Positions 38,306 through 50,499 of a stretch of 64,000 nucleotides of DNA are shown here, in pieces. The notes under the pieces were generated by a model that saw only the letters and a program-made list of their open reading frames with translations, made no database searches and was not told the DNA's origin. Positions within the stretch are counted from its first letter, which is position 1; every line of letters starts with the position of its first letter. Source of the stretch: Yamagishiella unicocca (taxonomy: Eukaryota > Chlorophyta > Chlorophyceae > Chlamydomonadales > Volvocaceae); the NCBI GenBank assembly GCA_003116995.1, contig BDSL01000033.1, positions 620,001-684,000 of the forward strand, written 5' to 3'. A program made the translations under genes and the position numbers.

Positions 38306-41300
38306 TGGACGCAGGTGGCTCCCGGGCATCCCGGCGCAGTGTGGCCCGACGACGCCCAGAGGGGTGGGCGGTTAGGTGGTTGGGCGTCGTGTATGTGATG
38401 TTGCGATGAGCAGGAGATTGGAAACGGTATCTGTAGGGATTGAGTGGCGGCGATGGTGGATGTGGGGTGAAGTGGTTAGCGGTTAGCGGTTGGGTGTGCA
38501 TTGCGTTGCGCTGGGCGCGGCTCCTGCCCGGCAGCGGCCGCAGCGGCCGAGGCTCGTGGCATACGCTGGCCGAGGCCAATAGGGTTTAGGGTTGCAGAGG
38601 CGGTCTGCTGGAAGGACGCCAGGGACGGATGAGCCAGCGGTGTACCTCAACCTTGCCGCGCGCGGTTGAGAAGGCGGTTGGGTCGCTGGGCCCTTTTAAA
38701 CGGGAAACGGACTTTTATATAACGCCCGTCGGTGTGGTGCCCATGCACGCAATCGGGGTGTTTCCGCTGTGGCCGGGCAAGGCGCCATATGGAGAGAGGG
38801 ACAATGTGAAACAGGTCCCAGTGTACATTACTGCGGGATGAGGCGGGCCGTGAAGTAGTGTGTGGATTGAAAGCGGAGGACGGTTTGATGTGCAGTCGAT
38901 AACGGACATTCCGGGTTGTTTCCGCGGCACTGGCTGGCGGCGTTTGGCGCGCCCTGCCTGCTCCAGCCGGCATGCGCGGCCTCCTAAAGAGGCTGTTTGT
39001 GTGTTGGAACGCCGAGGAGGAGCCGGCGCCGGTTGGTGCCAGGTCATGTCGGGCGGTGGCGTTGCGCTAAAACGGAGTCGCGGCTGCGCGGCTGCGCGAA
39101 TGGTATTGAATGCGGACCACACGCCACCCTCATCACACACGCTTTTGTCAATTATCGCGTGTTGCGAAGAGCGCAATTGTTGCTTAGGCGCGGTAGGCGC
39201 GCGTGTCGAGAGGCCGGGCACGTGATGAGGTGACGCCTCCCTGGAGTCGCGGGCCAGTTGTATTGCCCGTTCGTTTCCAGGGGGGCAGCTAGCGGGCGCG
39301 GTGGGGGGGCCCTGTCGAGAGGGAAGCGGGCGCACAGCCATGATGTGTGGGGAAGCGCACAGCCCTGATGTGTGAGGGGCACCCCTCTGTCGCCACGCGT
39401 TGTAGTTTAAACATCCGGTAACATAGCTTTGCGAGGTGAGCGGGAGACGAAACGATTCTTTTTTGGTTTTGCACGCGAAAAGGATCGCGGCGCGGAGGGA
39501 GGCGTGGTGTCCGCTACTGTACGACATTGTACGGCGCGGAGGACGAGCAGCGGGGTTAAGAGGCGGGCGGAGACTCGCGGGTGGTGCGAGCAGGTGCTGA
39601 GAAGCAGGCAGGCGCGGGAGACTGGAGGCGTCGTGCGACTGATGTGGTTCGGAAGTTGACGTCAGCCGCCTCCGCCTTTGCTTGCGGGATGAGTTGGCTC
39701 TTGAGCTTGAGCTCTGTGCCCGCCGCTGCTTAGCTGCCAGAGTCCGAGCCATTGGCTTCCTTCAGACTGGCCGCATTTTGCATGAAACGGCCGTCGGGAC
39801 CGTTTACAAGCGCCAGCGAGAGCCTTATATGATGATAATGGTGATGCTGATGCTGATGCCTGTGTTCGAGCGCAGGAATGAAGGTTTAGCTGAGCAGAGT
39901 AAATAATAGACGTGCGTCCACCTTGCTATGTCGTGTGCCATTACTAGTCGTGTCGTACGGGGGAGCTACTTCCCGCTTCCCCCACGAAAGGATCGGACCA
40001 CGGATGCCGCAGCAGTCCGGTGATGGTGCTACGTACGGCACCAGTCGGGGTGCGATCGGAGCTGAGGGGTCACCCACAGAAGGGTGACTCGATTCCTAGG
40101 TCACTCGGTGCTGCTGTCTATGAGGGTTCCTCTGCCGGCCGCCTAACTGCATTGTGGGCGTGCCCTGCCGTGCTAGGCGTGCGGGGAAAAGTCGTTATTG
40201 GCTGGCAAGAAATCGCAGCGTTCGGCTGCCGATACCACAAGCGGCTCTTGTAGTGTTGCTGCTCTAGGTAGTCACCCGTAGCGGTTGCGACTGTTTGGCG
40301 GTCGCTTCGGTCGCCGTTTTATATTTTTAGGGAACGGGCCAGCAGTGCGTACGGGTTGCGTTGCCGCGTTGCCGAAGCTGCCCGCTGTATATTACTTTTG
40401 CTTAAGCAGGCAGGCCAACGCGGGTGTTTGGGCGCCGTCCACCGCTGTCCCTCATACTTCTGTTGGCGGAAGCCCAGCTTAGTCGAGGATCTGTGCGGTT
40501 CTGTGCTGTGCTCGTCCGTACGTTCGTCCGCGTAATGTCCCGCAAGAATGTACAATACGTAGCCTCCGCCCATCCGCCACATCCCCCGCCTGTGTACCTG
40601 TATGTGCGTTCCATCCGAAAACATGAGCGATGCCCTTCTCCTGGCTTTAATTGCCCGATGCCGGCGCGGGCTGTTGTGAGACGCGCTGCAATCGGGCCCC
40701 CTGTATGCATGTATCGGTGAACTTTGCACCCTCGCCGCCCGCGTCTTGGTTTATCATTATTGCTATTGCTCGGTGCCGAACAACGCGCTTATGCAGCGCG
40801 ATGCCGCATGGCAAACTTTGTGGCCCATCAACTTGGCAGGCCTGCTTTATTAGAGCCACACCTTCGGGCTCCTTTGTATACTTTTGTTTCGCACCTTTGT
40901 TTCGCTGCGTATCGGTAAATTAGAATTAAGTGTTCGGATTTTCGTGGCGCCGGGGCCGCTACTACTCCCTGCTTAGATTTGGCCTAGGCGGGGAACCCCA
41001 GGTGCGTCTAGCTGCTTTCGTGGCGGGGGCTCGCCTGTGCTGAACTACAATTCGAGGAAGACGCGCGGTCCGCATCCAGCGTGGTCATTCGAGTGCCATG
41101 TTGTTTCATTCCTGCTCTTTCCAGGAGACCACTCCACTCCAGCTTGCCCGGACGGCGCGAACAACAAGTCCCGACCGCGAGGCGGCAACGAACTGTCGCG
41201 CCGGAGCGCATGTATAACATTATGTAATAATATAAGCTTCGAACGTGCTGCCTAGACCCTGTCCCACAAGAAACTTTCTAGAGCACCTATCCCTGACAGT

Positions 41301-42938
41301 TCATCTGTTCTAGCCACCTCACTTCTCTGCTAGAGACGTTGGGTGCCCTGTCCAATACATAGCACCCAACATCATATCCGCAGGGCTGCTGAAGGCGGGG
41401 GGACACAAGGAATACGGAGCGCGTCAGCTGGCCTACACATGTTGCTTGGTAGCACGGCGGTATCACACGCGCAACTAGTTCGGATGGTGTAGGAGGTGAA
41501 TGCTCGAGGGATGGCGGCCATCTTTGGGGAGCTATAATATGCGAGGCCTGCTCAGGGTCAGTTGATTGGACCCTTCCATTGCTGACAAAAAGTTTCGGCT
41601 GATATGATATGATATGCCTGGCCTGGCCTAGTCCTCTACTGCCATCCCCACCCATGCCGCTTCTCACTGCCCTGCCATTTGTCGCGCCCCCTTGTTCATC
41701 GTACACGCCGACTTCTGCTCCTTGGAATGGCAACGCGTCGTCCGACCCGTCAAGTTACTGAGGGCAAACTCGCAGAACCGTTGCAATCATGAGGTGTTGG
41801 TGTACCCTTACAAGTTCGTATGAGATGAGGGTCCTGGCGCTGCCTGGCGCGAACGGTTGCAACGTTTGAAACGGTACGTTCGCGCAGAAAGCGACGCAAC
41901 GTCACGAGGCTCTTCCATCGCGCACCGCAGCTACACGTGATGCGGACGTCCTCGTTCAACGAGATGCCATATCTTTTACCCTCAGTAGGTTTGCCACATG
42001 TACGGCATCAAAGCCGCAATGCTGGGCCCGGGGCGCGTTCGGGCGCATGGATGGGTTCGTCGGAGCCCAAGTCCGGAGGCCTTTGGTGCCCTAGGATGAG
42101 GTTGCCATGAACCCAGGATGGCCCCGTCCCTCCTCCCCGACAGGCGTCGGTTTCTGAGTGCGCTGCACCGCTGCTTCCGTCTCGCCGCCTATCGCTACCC
42201 GGTGGCAAGAAGAACCGCCATCAGTTTACGAAGCATCGGGAAGCAGCGGGCGGGTACGGTGAACAGGTATCAGGAGCTACCATATTCGGCATTTGGTGAG
42301 GCCTGCTGGCCTCCAGGCCTAAATTACATTCGTAACGTCTCCTCCGAAACCTCACCATCTAACCAGGGCGGCCGCCTGCTCTGAGTTATCTTGGAGGGGG
42401 TCGGAGGGGGTCGGAGGGGGTCGGAGACCTTCATACCCACTTAGGCACTTGGAAACGACCAGGAGGACCCGTGGTACTTTGCGATTTGCATATTGGAGGA
42501 ATAAAAGCCGACCCAGTGGTGCAGGGATGCACAACCCGCACAAGAGGTGTTGTAAGCCGGCACCTGACGGCATTTGGTACCGTCTTGTACCGACTTGACC
42601 ATGTTAATTCGAAATGCTGGGTCTCCTGTAAATGTGCAAGCTCGCGTTGTCGGCTTACGTACCGACTGCATACTACCTGTCACGGAGCCAACTGCCACTC
42701 CGCAATGCACTAAACAAGTATCAAAACTGCATGCTGCATCACAAGGTTGAACAAAAAATAAACTTTTATGTTCAGAGGAATATGGGTTGAACCAGCACGC
42801 TGCCACTATCAAGCTAGGGCAGTAGGCTCGTCCATTCTTCAGTACCGAGGTCGTTTCCTTACTTAACATTGGTAACCTTGAAAAGTATACCGGTAATTAC
42901 AATTTAATGGTATATAAACTCCAGCGCATGGGTTAACC
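38306..42938. other. Intergenic region without recognisable gene
   Basis: About 4.6 kb. Open frames are short and show no family resemblance on either strand; no tRNA or other RNA gene is evident. The left end should hold the 3' untranslated region of the preceding gene. A small GGAGGGGGTC tandem run lies at 42,394-42,426. The right end holds the promoter of the first protease gene. A fast-evolving or non-coding gene cannot be excluded. Confidence 0.5.
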
Positions 42939-45900
42939 ATGGAGAAGGACAAAGCCGCTATCGCTATTTATCAGGACGGAAATGCAGAAAACCATGAGGT
43001 GAGAGGCGTTCGAACGTAGGGCCAGAAGCTCTGATCGTAGAAGGACACTTACAGACAAGGTAGTAGCCTTCCGGCTGTGATAGTGCGCTATGGTGCATAT
43101 CGCCGCGCCGCACCAATGCGAAGCTTCCATCAGGAGAAATGCGATACCGGTATCAACTTGCATCATTTGCATCAAAATATAATATTTTCTGCTCTGGAGT
43201 GCCGTGGCACGGGCGCCATGCTTACTTGTGTTCACACTGAGGGCCCCTTTGGCCGCTTGCACGCTTCCAACGATGTTCCTTATGCAGACATTTGAGATCG
43301 TTGCCGCGTCGAGCATTCGTAAGGGGCATTGGCGGCTTCCCTACGCCCTTCTTGCCGCTCTGTGTGCTCTTTTCCTTGTCATGGGCTTTGGCGGAGGCTT
43401 CGGCGCGGGCTGGGCAGCCAAACCTGATAAAGAGCCTGCACCAAATAACATGTTGAGGACCGACAATGTAAAGGTTACGAAGCCCTGCCGTCCGGTTTAC
43501 TTGCTCTGTCGACATTCCTGTGATGATGTTAGCCCACCTCTCAACCGCCTGCACTGCAGAACAACATCGGCGCCGACAACTATGACATAATCCGAACGTT
43601 CGTCCCCATCAACTATGAGGGAAACCTGCCAAATGAGTATGTGCTGCAGCATTACGAGCAGACCGCCGTGCTGTACCCGGCGTTCAAAGTCTTGACGGTC
43701 GTCATCACGAAGTATGCTGGCATAAACAACACGTTCCACCCCAACGTTATGCGTATCTTTGTTCAAAAGAGATATCAAGACAGCCAGGAGACCCTGGCGC
43801 TGCTATACACGGTGGCGCAACGCCTGCAGGTGCGACCCAAAGCGCTGCTGACCCTCCAAAAGTTGCAGAGTGCTTCATCCTGCACAATCGCGTACAAGGC
43901 TCAGGAGAGTCGTTGAAGGCGGTGGGAGGCCACCTGCTGTAAGGTTGCAAGCGCTCCTTATGCGGCGCGAGTTTACGACGGCAATCCAGAGAGGGTATTT
44001 TGTCTGAGACATCATTGCGTTGACGTGCACGCAGTACCCTCCACCCACCGCCTTTCCCAACTTCATACAACCGCCCTTGTTTTATGTGCAAGCTTGGCTC
44101 GCCATTGACTTAACCACTTAGCAATCTGCCGGGCCCCCCAGGTCTCCCTAGACTTCCAAAGTGAGATGTACAGTCTCTCCACCAGCCTGGTCGACGTGTT
44201 TCAATACATCCGGGACAACGAGGGCAAGCTTGGCGCAGCAGGCCGCCGCCTGATAGCGGGCAGCTCTGTTGATGCTACGGAACTGGTAAAAGCCTTCGTA
44301 AGTCCGATCGCAGGAGGTGGGGATCGAGCAGGGATCGTGACCTGCTTGTTTCCACTCGGGCTCGCTTCGGCCGTAACCTATATCTCCAGGAGCCGGTTTT
44401 GGAGATGCGGCACGGCCGCCGCCAACGCGCCTCACCTCGCCTACCTGGAAACTCAATCGCTTCCGTAGGTCAAGTCCGGGCTGCAGGCGCCCGCACTGCA
44501 GAGCGCGCTTGGCGACCTGTCGGTCATCTGGCGGGATATCGATGCCCTTGTGGATCTGGTGGCCGACATCTGGAGGGCAATTCGCAGCATAGCGGCCCAG
44601 ACGAACGACATTGCCGTCATGCAGCGGAACTACCATGCCTCCCCCGAGCTGCCCCCGCCGCCAGAGCCTATCCGAATCGGTGGTCTGGGGGACCTGTCCC
44701 TGATGGTACGCAGGGACTGCATTTCCGCGCCTGAACTCGCGCATGGACAGAATTCCTGTGGAAAGAGATGATTTGAGGCCACTATAACAGTTACCACTAT
44801 TCGTTATTACTTCCGTGGCTGTCGAAAGGGCTAATTGTGTAGCAGGTGTCGTTGTTGTAACGGTTACAGTGGGTTCCAGACCAAAAGGTAGCATGCATGT
44901 ATGTGTAAGAGCGCCGAGTCGCCCTCGCCGTCACGTCGGTCATCCTCCTCCACCTTGTCGCTCGCAGGTGGTTGTCAAGAGAAACCCCCCGCTGAATTTG
45001 TGGGAGGCAGATGAGGATGCTGGCCAGGATCAGCCGGTGGCGGGGGCCGGGCGGCATCTACTGGAAGCCTGGCAGTACAAGATTCCCCTGCCTCAACTTT
45101 TTGTCCCAGCTGCCCCAGCCAGCATGCCCAACGTTCTGATTCCCATGGTGTGGCACTTCATGATGTACAGGTGCGACAAAGATCTGTACTGCGCTGAAGG
45201 GATTTATTGCATAACGGGTGTAAAATCGCCAACTATCGGTGAAGTTGTTGTAACGGTTACGGTGAAGTATACCTGAATCCCGACATTTTACTCAGTATAT
45301 AAGGTTTGGCAGCGCTCTCCCTTGGCAAGTATGTTCAATTAAGCACGCGCATAATCACGGACTAACCACGGTAGTTGTCCAAATTAATCGTTCTTCGTTG
45401 CTTCTTCCCGCTCCTGCCCTTAGGAACGCTGATGGCACCTACGGCCCACCAGGCATCGAAACAGCGTGCGACATGGCGCAGCGCATGGTGGAGGTGGTCA
45501 ACTACCGACTAGCTCCCTCCAAGTTCCAGGTGTACATCGATGAGTGCCGGGCTAATCCCAGGTAAGTGCAGGGGAGAGGCCCGCGGGCTGCAAGGTGGGC
45601 GGGCGGGGTGGGGAGAACCAAATCGTAATGGCGGGCAGGATGTGTGTGTGTGTGTCCTTTTACATGAATGGAAGTTTAGAGAGCGACGCTACGTCTTCTC
45701 ATTTCGGAACCTCCCTACCCAGCCACCTCGGTGCAGTTCTTTTGTGGACCCGCTGAGTCGTCGATCCCTGACCCCTAGCCGTTACCTGACCGTTGCCTCC
45801 TTCGCAACCGCCAACCACCGCCAACTGTCACGCCACGGCACGCAGTACCAACCTGTACCTCGCCAAGGAGTCGCGCGACATGTGGCTCAGCTGTACGAAC

Positions 45901-47748
45901 GTGGGCATGTTCGGCGACAACTGCGGTGACATCATCGCAGCGACCGTCAAAGATTTCCCGCGCGCAATCAACTTGTATGTTTCGGGGGAGCAGCCGCCCG
46001 CAATCGAGACGGGCTACGGCTACAACCCAGGCAGCGAGGTGGACCCCATGGCGGGCCACTTGTTCCTGTCATGGTCAGCGGTCAGCCCATGTAAGTGTCG
46101 CACCCCAAGGCTCGGACGTTTCTACATGATTGCATCGTGAGGGATTTCTCTCGGCGACGTTGTGGTTTTGCCAGTCGCCGCGCTGCGCCCGGGCCAGCTC
46201 CCAGCTGCTGCCTGGCCGCGCCCTGTAATACATTGTAGTACTAGTAACTGTTACAGTGGGCCCCAGACCATAAGTTAGAGCCGTCGGGCGCATCGCCTGA
46301 CACTGAAAGAGATCAGGTGCTGCCTCTCCGGCATGGCGGGTTTTGGGCGGGTTCGGCCCTTGACCCCGGTGCTGCTCCCGCCGTCCCCTGCCTTCCTCCC
46401 CGACGCCCTGCGCGCAGACCTCAGCAACAATCGCGCCGGCCATGAGGTCGGTTCGTTTGCGCTCGTCCACGAGATCCTGCATCACCTTGGACTGCTGCAC
46501 ACGTTTGCGACGCTGAGATGCGAGGATTCCGATGGCATCGCCGACACACCTGCCGCCTTTCAGCCGGTTTGGAACCACACGTGGGGGCCCCAGGCGATTT
46601 GGAGGTGCCAGCTGGCATGGAACCGGTCCATGTCGGCTAATTACGACTTGGCCAACAAGCAGGCGTCGGTGCGAGTGGGCATTCCGACAACCGACGCGAA
46701 CCCGGCCTTCGACTCCTGTCCCGAGTTGCCCAACCCAGATGAGATCAGCAACTACCTGACATACACGGACGAAACTTGCCTGTTGGTGATGGGCCATCTC
46801 ACGAGCGGACAGATCGAGGCAATTCACAGGATCAGCGCCGATGCCCACCCTACGATGTACGGTTGGGGCCAGTACTTTGCCCAGAACCCCCCTCCAGGTG
46901 CTGCCGCCCCCTCGTCTCCCCCTCCTCCGCGCCCATCTGCATCCCCTCCCCCGCCCGCCAGCCCTAGCCCCACCCCTGGCCAAAGCCCCACCCCCCCAGG
47001 CGCTGCCTGTGTGTCAGCCACCAGCCGTGGATGCACTTGCATGGACCAATGGGATTTCAACGGCCTCTCGTACAACGATTGTACGATTGTTTATGGACTC
47101 GAGAGCAGGGGCACGTGGTGTGCGGTTGACCGTTCCACCGGCAACTGCCCCAGTGCGCGCAACGGATGGTGGGACACGTGCACCAAGAGGGTGACATGTG
47201 GCCCCGCCCCCAGTCCCCCACCGCCTCCACCGCCTCCCAGCCCCCCACCCCCCGAAGGCACCCAGCCCAGCTGCAACGCCAGCGCCACCACTAAGTCCGG
47301 TCTGACCTGCGCACCAAAACAATGGTTTGTCGCGGGCGACCCGACACCCTACACCGGATGCGCCAACCCTACCAATAACACCAACGGTGTTTGGTGCATG
47401 CTCGGCAAGAATCAACGTACAGTCAGCGGCGAGCGTTGGGACTACTGCCTGGATGCCTGCAACCAGCCAGCAGCGGAGTCGCCCAAGACCGCTTCTGGTG
47501 ATACTGCTGCCGCGCCAGGCGCATATCCGTACAACAAGCAATGCAAGTCGTACGCGGGCCTGCCGGACACCAACTGCTGGTGCTCGGACCTTTACACCAT
47601 CGAATTCCCAAGCGGCAAGTCCTACGCTCGGCAACAGGGCTGCACGGCGTTTGAGGAAACCGGTGGAGCTGGGACATGCGTCATGACGTGCGCCACGAAG
47701 AAAAACGTCAACAACGGCAAACCGCACGCATGCGACTGCGCACCCTGA
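42939..47748 (+). CDS. Membrane-anchored pappalysin-like metzincin, tandem copy A
   Basis: Nine exons: 42939-42998, 43288-43467, 43560-43829, 44142-44297, 44469-44705, 44968-45170, 45424-45561, 45846-46090, 46418-47748; 939 residues. A short N-terminal cytosolic segment precedes one membrane helix (about 39-62, ending GFGGGFGAGW), so a type II topology with about 875 residues outside is expected. The zinc site HEILHHLGLLH is at 514-524, followed by SDGIADTP and a C-x-x-x-x-NPDE segment as in M43 pappalysins. The Met-turn reads NYLTYTDETC, with Leu610 in place of Met. A Pro-rich linker, two fibronectin-II-like Cys modules (about 47,005-47,200 and 47,272-47,465) and a Cys-rich tail follow. Two GR-x-L sites lie before the protease domain. 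Likely a cell-surface or matrix protease; substrate unknown. Family is metzincin with good confidence, M43 assignment moderate. Confidence 0.85.
44848..44893 (-). repeat. Retroelement-like short repeat, copy 1
   Basis: Plus strand GTTGTTGTAACGGTTACAGT then GGGTTCCAGACC, in intron 5 of protease copy A. Read on the minus strand it ends in an ACAACAACG tail. Confidence 0.65.
45243..45270 (-). repeat. Retroelement-like short repeat, copy 2 (fragment)
   Basis: GTTGTTGTAACGGTTACGGT only; the rest of the element is absent. In intron 6 of protease copy A. Confidence 0.45.
46226..46316 (-). repeat. Retroelement-like short repeat, copy 3
   Basis: Longer copy: AGTAACTGTTACAGTGGGCC, CCAGACCATAAGTTAGAGCC, then CGTCGGGCGCATCGCCTGAC. 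In intron 8 of protease copy A. Confidence 0.7.
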
Positions 47749-48186
47749 GGTGACGCTCTGTTGGCTGCATCCGGATCCGGATGCCGTACAAAGTGTGTGG
47801 GCGAAGGGAGAAGGGTTAATAAGGTTCCCTTACATGGACAAGGCGGCTGGCGGTAACGCAAGCGAGCCCGGAGACATCGGCATCGGCCCTGGTGAAAACC
47901 GGTCGCGATGACGTAGGGTAAGACAGGTGGGCCCCGTGCATAGCGCAGGGCATGTCCCAGGCCCAGGGGGCGGGGGAGGTCTTGAACGTCGCGGAGGAGG
48001 TGTCGTCATAAGGCTAGCGCCCCCCGCACCCTCCCGCCGCTGGGCTTCTTCTCCATCCGCTGACGGGTTCCACCTCCACCCGCCGAAGGGTCCGGTAATG
48101 AGAAACGCCGTCGGACATCCTTGGGTGCTCGGCGCAGAGGTGTACGAATGTGCAAAGGTATGCAATCCCGCTCTCCGTCGCTGCCA

Positions 48187-48237
48187 AGTTGTTATAGTAG
48201 CAGTCACTGTTACAGTGGGTCCCAGACCCTGTCCTGG
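48187..48237 (-). repeat. Retroelement-like short repeat, copy 4
   Basis: TTGTTATAGTAGCAGTCACT, GTTACAGTGGGTCCCAGACC. Probably within the 3' untranslated region of copy A. Confidence 0.65.
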
Positions 48238-48275
48238 TTGAAAGTGAGCCAGGTGCTAAGTGAAGGTGTAGTAGG

Positions 48276-48280
48276 TGTAA
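48276..48280 (+). other. Candidate TGTAA polyadenylation signal (protease copy A)
   Basis: TGTAA 527 bases after the stop of copy A, a usual distance for volvocine 3' untranslated regions. Chance occurrence is possible. Confidence 0.4.
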
Positions 48281-49202
48281 TGGGTGCCCATTCCTCAGCG
48301 TGGGGCACTGTCGTTGATGCAGGTGGTCATAGGGTTTTAAGGTCTTAGGTTTTACATCCACCTGCATGGTGACCTTGGCGCTCATGCTTCTGAGTCACTG
48401 CCGTACCATTGTATATACTGTTTTGGTTACACTCCGGGCTACGGGTTCCGCCGAGGGTCACTTGTACGGCGACGTGGGAAGTGCCCAAACGAGAGTCAAG
48501 CCGTTGCATTTGCAGTGTATACCGACATACGGTATGCTGAAACAAATGCCGCTGTTGGGAAAGGGCAGGCCAAATGCCTCGTGCATTTCATTATAGGGTC
48601 TCAATATGGGAAATAAATGTAGCTGTGTTGGCGGCATCGGTCATGCGCCTGGACGTTGCGTTGCTCGACGGGAGATTCGGCTGCAGCAGCGGCCAGCGTT
48701 GAAGGCCGCAGTCTTTTGAGCATCTTGGAAAAATCTTGAGGTAGGATAAGTGGTGCGTCCATCATTGGACTAGTGATGGGTTTTTTACTACTTCACAGCA
48801 CGCTGTGAGGGCCATAGGCGTGTGTGGGCACCAACCTGCGAGGTAGGCAGAGAGGAGCTTTGTGGTGATTTGCGAGCCTAGCGAGTCCTTTGCCTTATAC
48901 CATAAAAGTAGTAATAATTATTACAGTGGAAGTATTTATGAACTGGCACCGTACGTGCCGTACATGCCAGCAATTAATGGGTTGCTGCTGTGCATGTCCC
49001 AACTAGCGGTTCCTTATCCATCAATGATCGCGACCCCCCGAACCTGTCGCGGACATGACACTTCATGTTGCATCTATCGCTGGCTTGCAGTGCGTTGGCA
49101 TTTGAGCAACACACTCTTGTTTGTTGTTGTGCTCTCCTACATTTTGGAGTGAGTTGAATGGTTTGCTGACTACGTCGCGGAGGAACGCCCCAGGAGGCAG
49201 CG

Positions 49203-49306
49203 CTAATAGTAGTAGTAACTGATACAGTGGGGCCCAGACCATAAGGTAGAGCCATATGGCCCGTTGCATCGGGCGCATCGCCTGACAACTGACGGAGACT
49301 CAGGAA
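49203..49306 (-). repeat. Retroelement-like short repeat, copy 5
   Basis: One of the longer copies: TAATAGTAGTAGTAACTGAT, ACAGTGGGGCCCAGACCATA, AGGTAGAGCC and CGGGCGCATCGCCTGACAAC. On the minus strand the tail is a (TAC) repeat. Confidence 0.7.
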
Positions 49307-50499
49307 GATGAATGAATAGTGCAGGCGATCATCTATTTAATAGTCCAACAGCCGGTATCTGCATCTACAGTTTTGTAACCGGAGTCATGCCTGACAACTA
49401 AAAGTCCGTTCTCACCGACCCCAGCAGAAGCCGCGGTGCGTGACGTGTTCTTCCTGAGGTGCACTCTCCCCCCTGATGACTCTCTCCCCCCTGATGACTC
49501 GCTGCTGTGCATGGCCCACTTGAAGGCCTCATCCGGCGCTCTTCGAGTTTAACGAAACATGTGTATGGTAGGCTGCCCTCCATCACCTAGCGAATCGCAT
49601 CTAGGAGGTCGTGGAATGGAGTGGGACGCCGGTATGTAGACGCGCGTGGGGTCATTATTGCAAGCCAAGCCTTGGGATGAGCATGGATTAGGGTTCCCGA
49701 CTGGCACCGCGTTTGGCATCAGGTGCTGCTCTGCCAAGCCAGTTCGAATGTTTGGAAGGAGGAACGTTACTGGAACGATACTACTAGTGGTTTCGTGCAA
49801 CAGTGAAGCGGAAATCATCCTACTTTTTTGACAAATCACAAGTTTGTCGCCCATAATTGCCCCACATTGCCCCTGGCCTGTGCTTCAGGCCTGTCCAGGG
49901 TGTTTCCCGGCCGTCTGGCTTTGCCCGGAAATACCCCTGGCGGCTCTATCGCGCCCGAATACGGGGTGGTCAGTGCCCTGAAAGAGTACTGTGTGATTAT
50001 ACACTCGCCTGCGGACCTGAGCAGGCCTGAGTGGTCGGTAGCGCCGAAGGACATGGGCTGCGCTGCCCCAACACGCGCGCGGGTCTATACTGGGAAAGTA
50101 CCCAGCGCTCGGTTGTCGCTGCCGGGTCGTCCATCCGGTTACGTAACCTTTATCTAAAAATACTTCGTGTAGTTATATTATACTATGCTGTGTCTTTATT
50201 ATAGTAGAAACGGTGTATCGGGTACCGTTCATCCCTCTACCTGAAAACCGTGACGAGCACTTCGCAAATTCGCATCTGAACAGTTACTTGCAGTTTATTT
50301 TATATGTTGTTTAAAAAATATGTGAAAATTCACCTGAATGATGCTCGCTGCTTTCAGACTGCGTAACTCGTCCTATTTGCGTACCGACGGTTTCAACCCT
50401 CGTTTCTTTTTACTCAACGCCTTTTTGCATCAGATAGCCCGCGTTGTGTTATGAAATTTGCTCTACAGTTAGCTCAGCAAACAGCGCTTGTGAACAATT

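Larger units (their letters stand above)
47749..50499. other. Intergenic region between protease copies A and B
   Basis: About 2.75 kb with two retroelement-like repeats (copies 4 and 5) and no supported gene. It must contain the 3' end of copy A and the promoter of copy B; the stretch 50,150-50,480 before copy B is AT-rich. Confidence 0.6.

Noticed and set aside
42911..42918. TATATAAA as TATA box of protease copy A
   Set aside because: It is only about 20 bases before the chosen ATG, too close for a normal start site and leader, so it is not listed as a promoter.
46333..47748. Gametolysin (M11) identity of the tandem proteases
   Set aside because: The zinc site and following blocks (HTF, DTP, NY-x-x-YT-C, GQI) follow the M43 pappalysin pattern rather than M11, and the genes encode an N-terminal membrane anchor.
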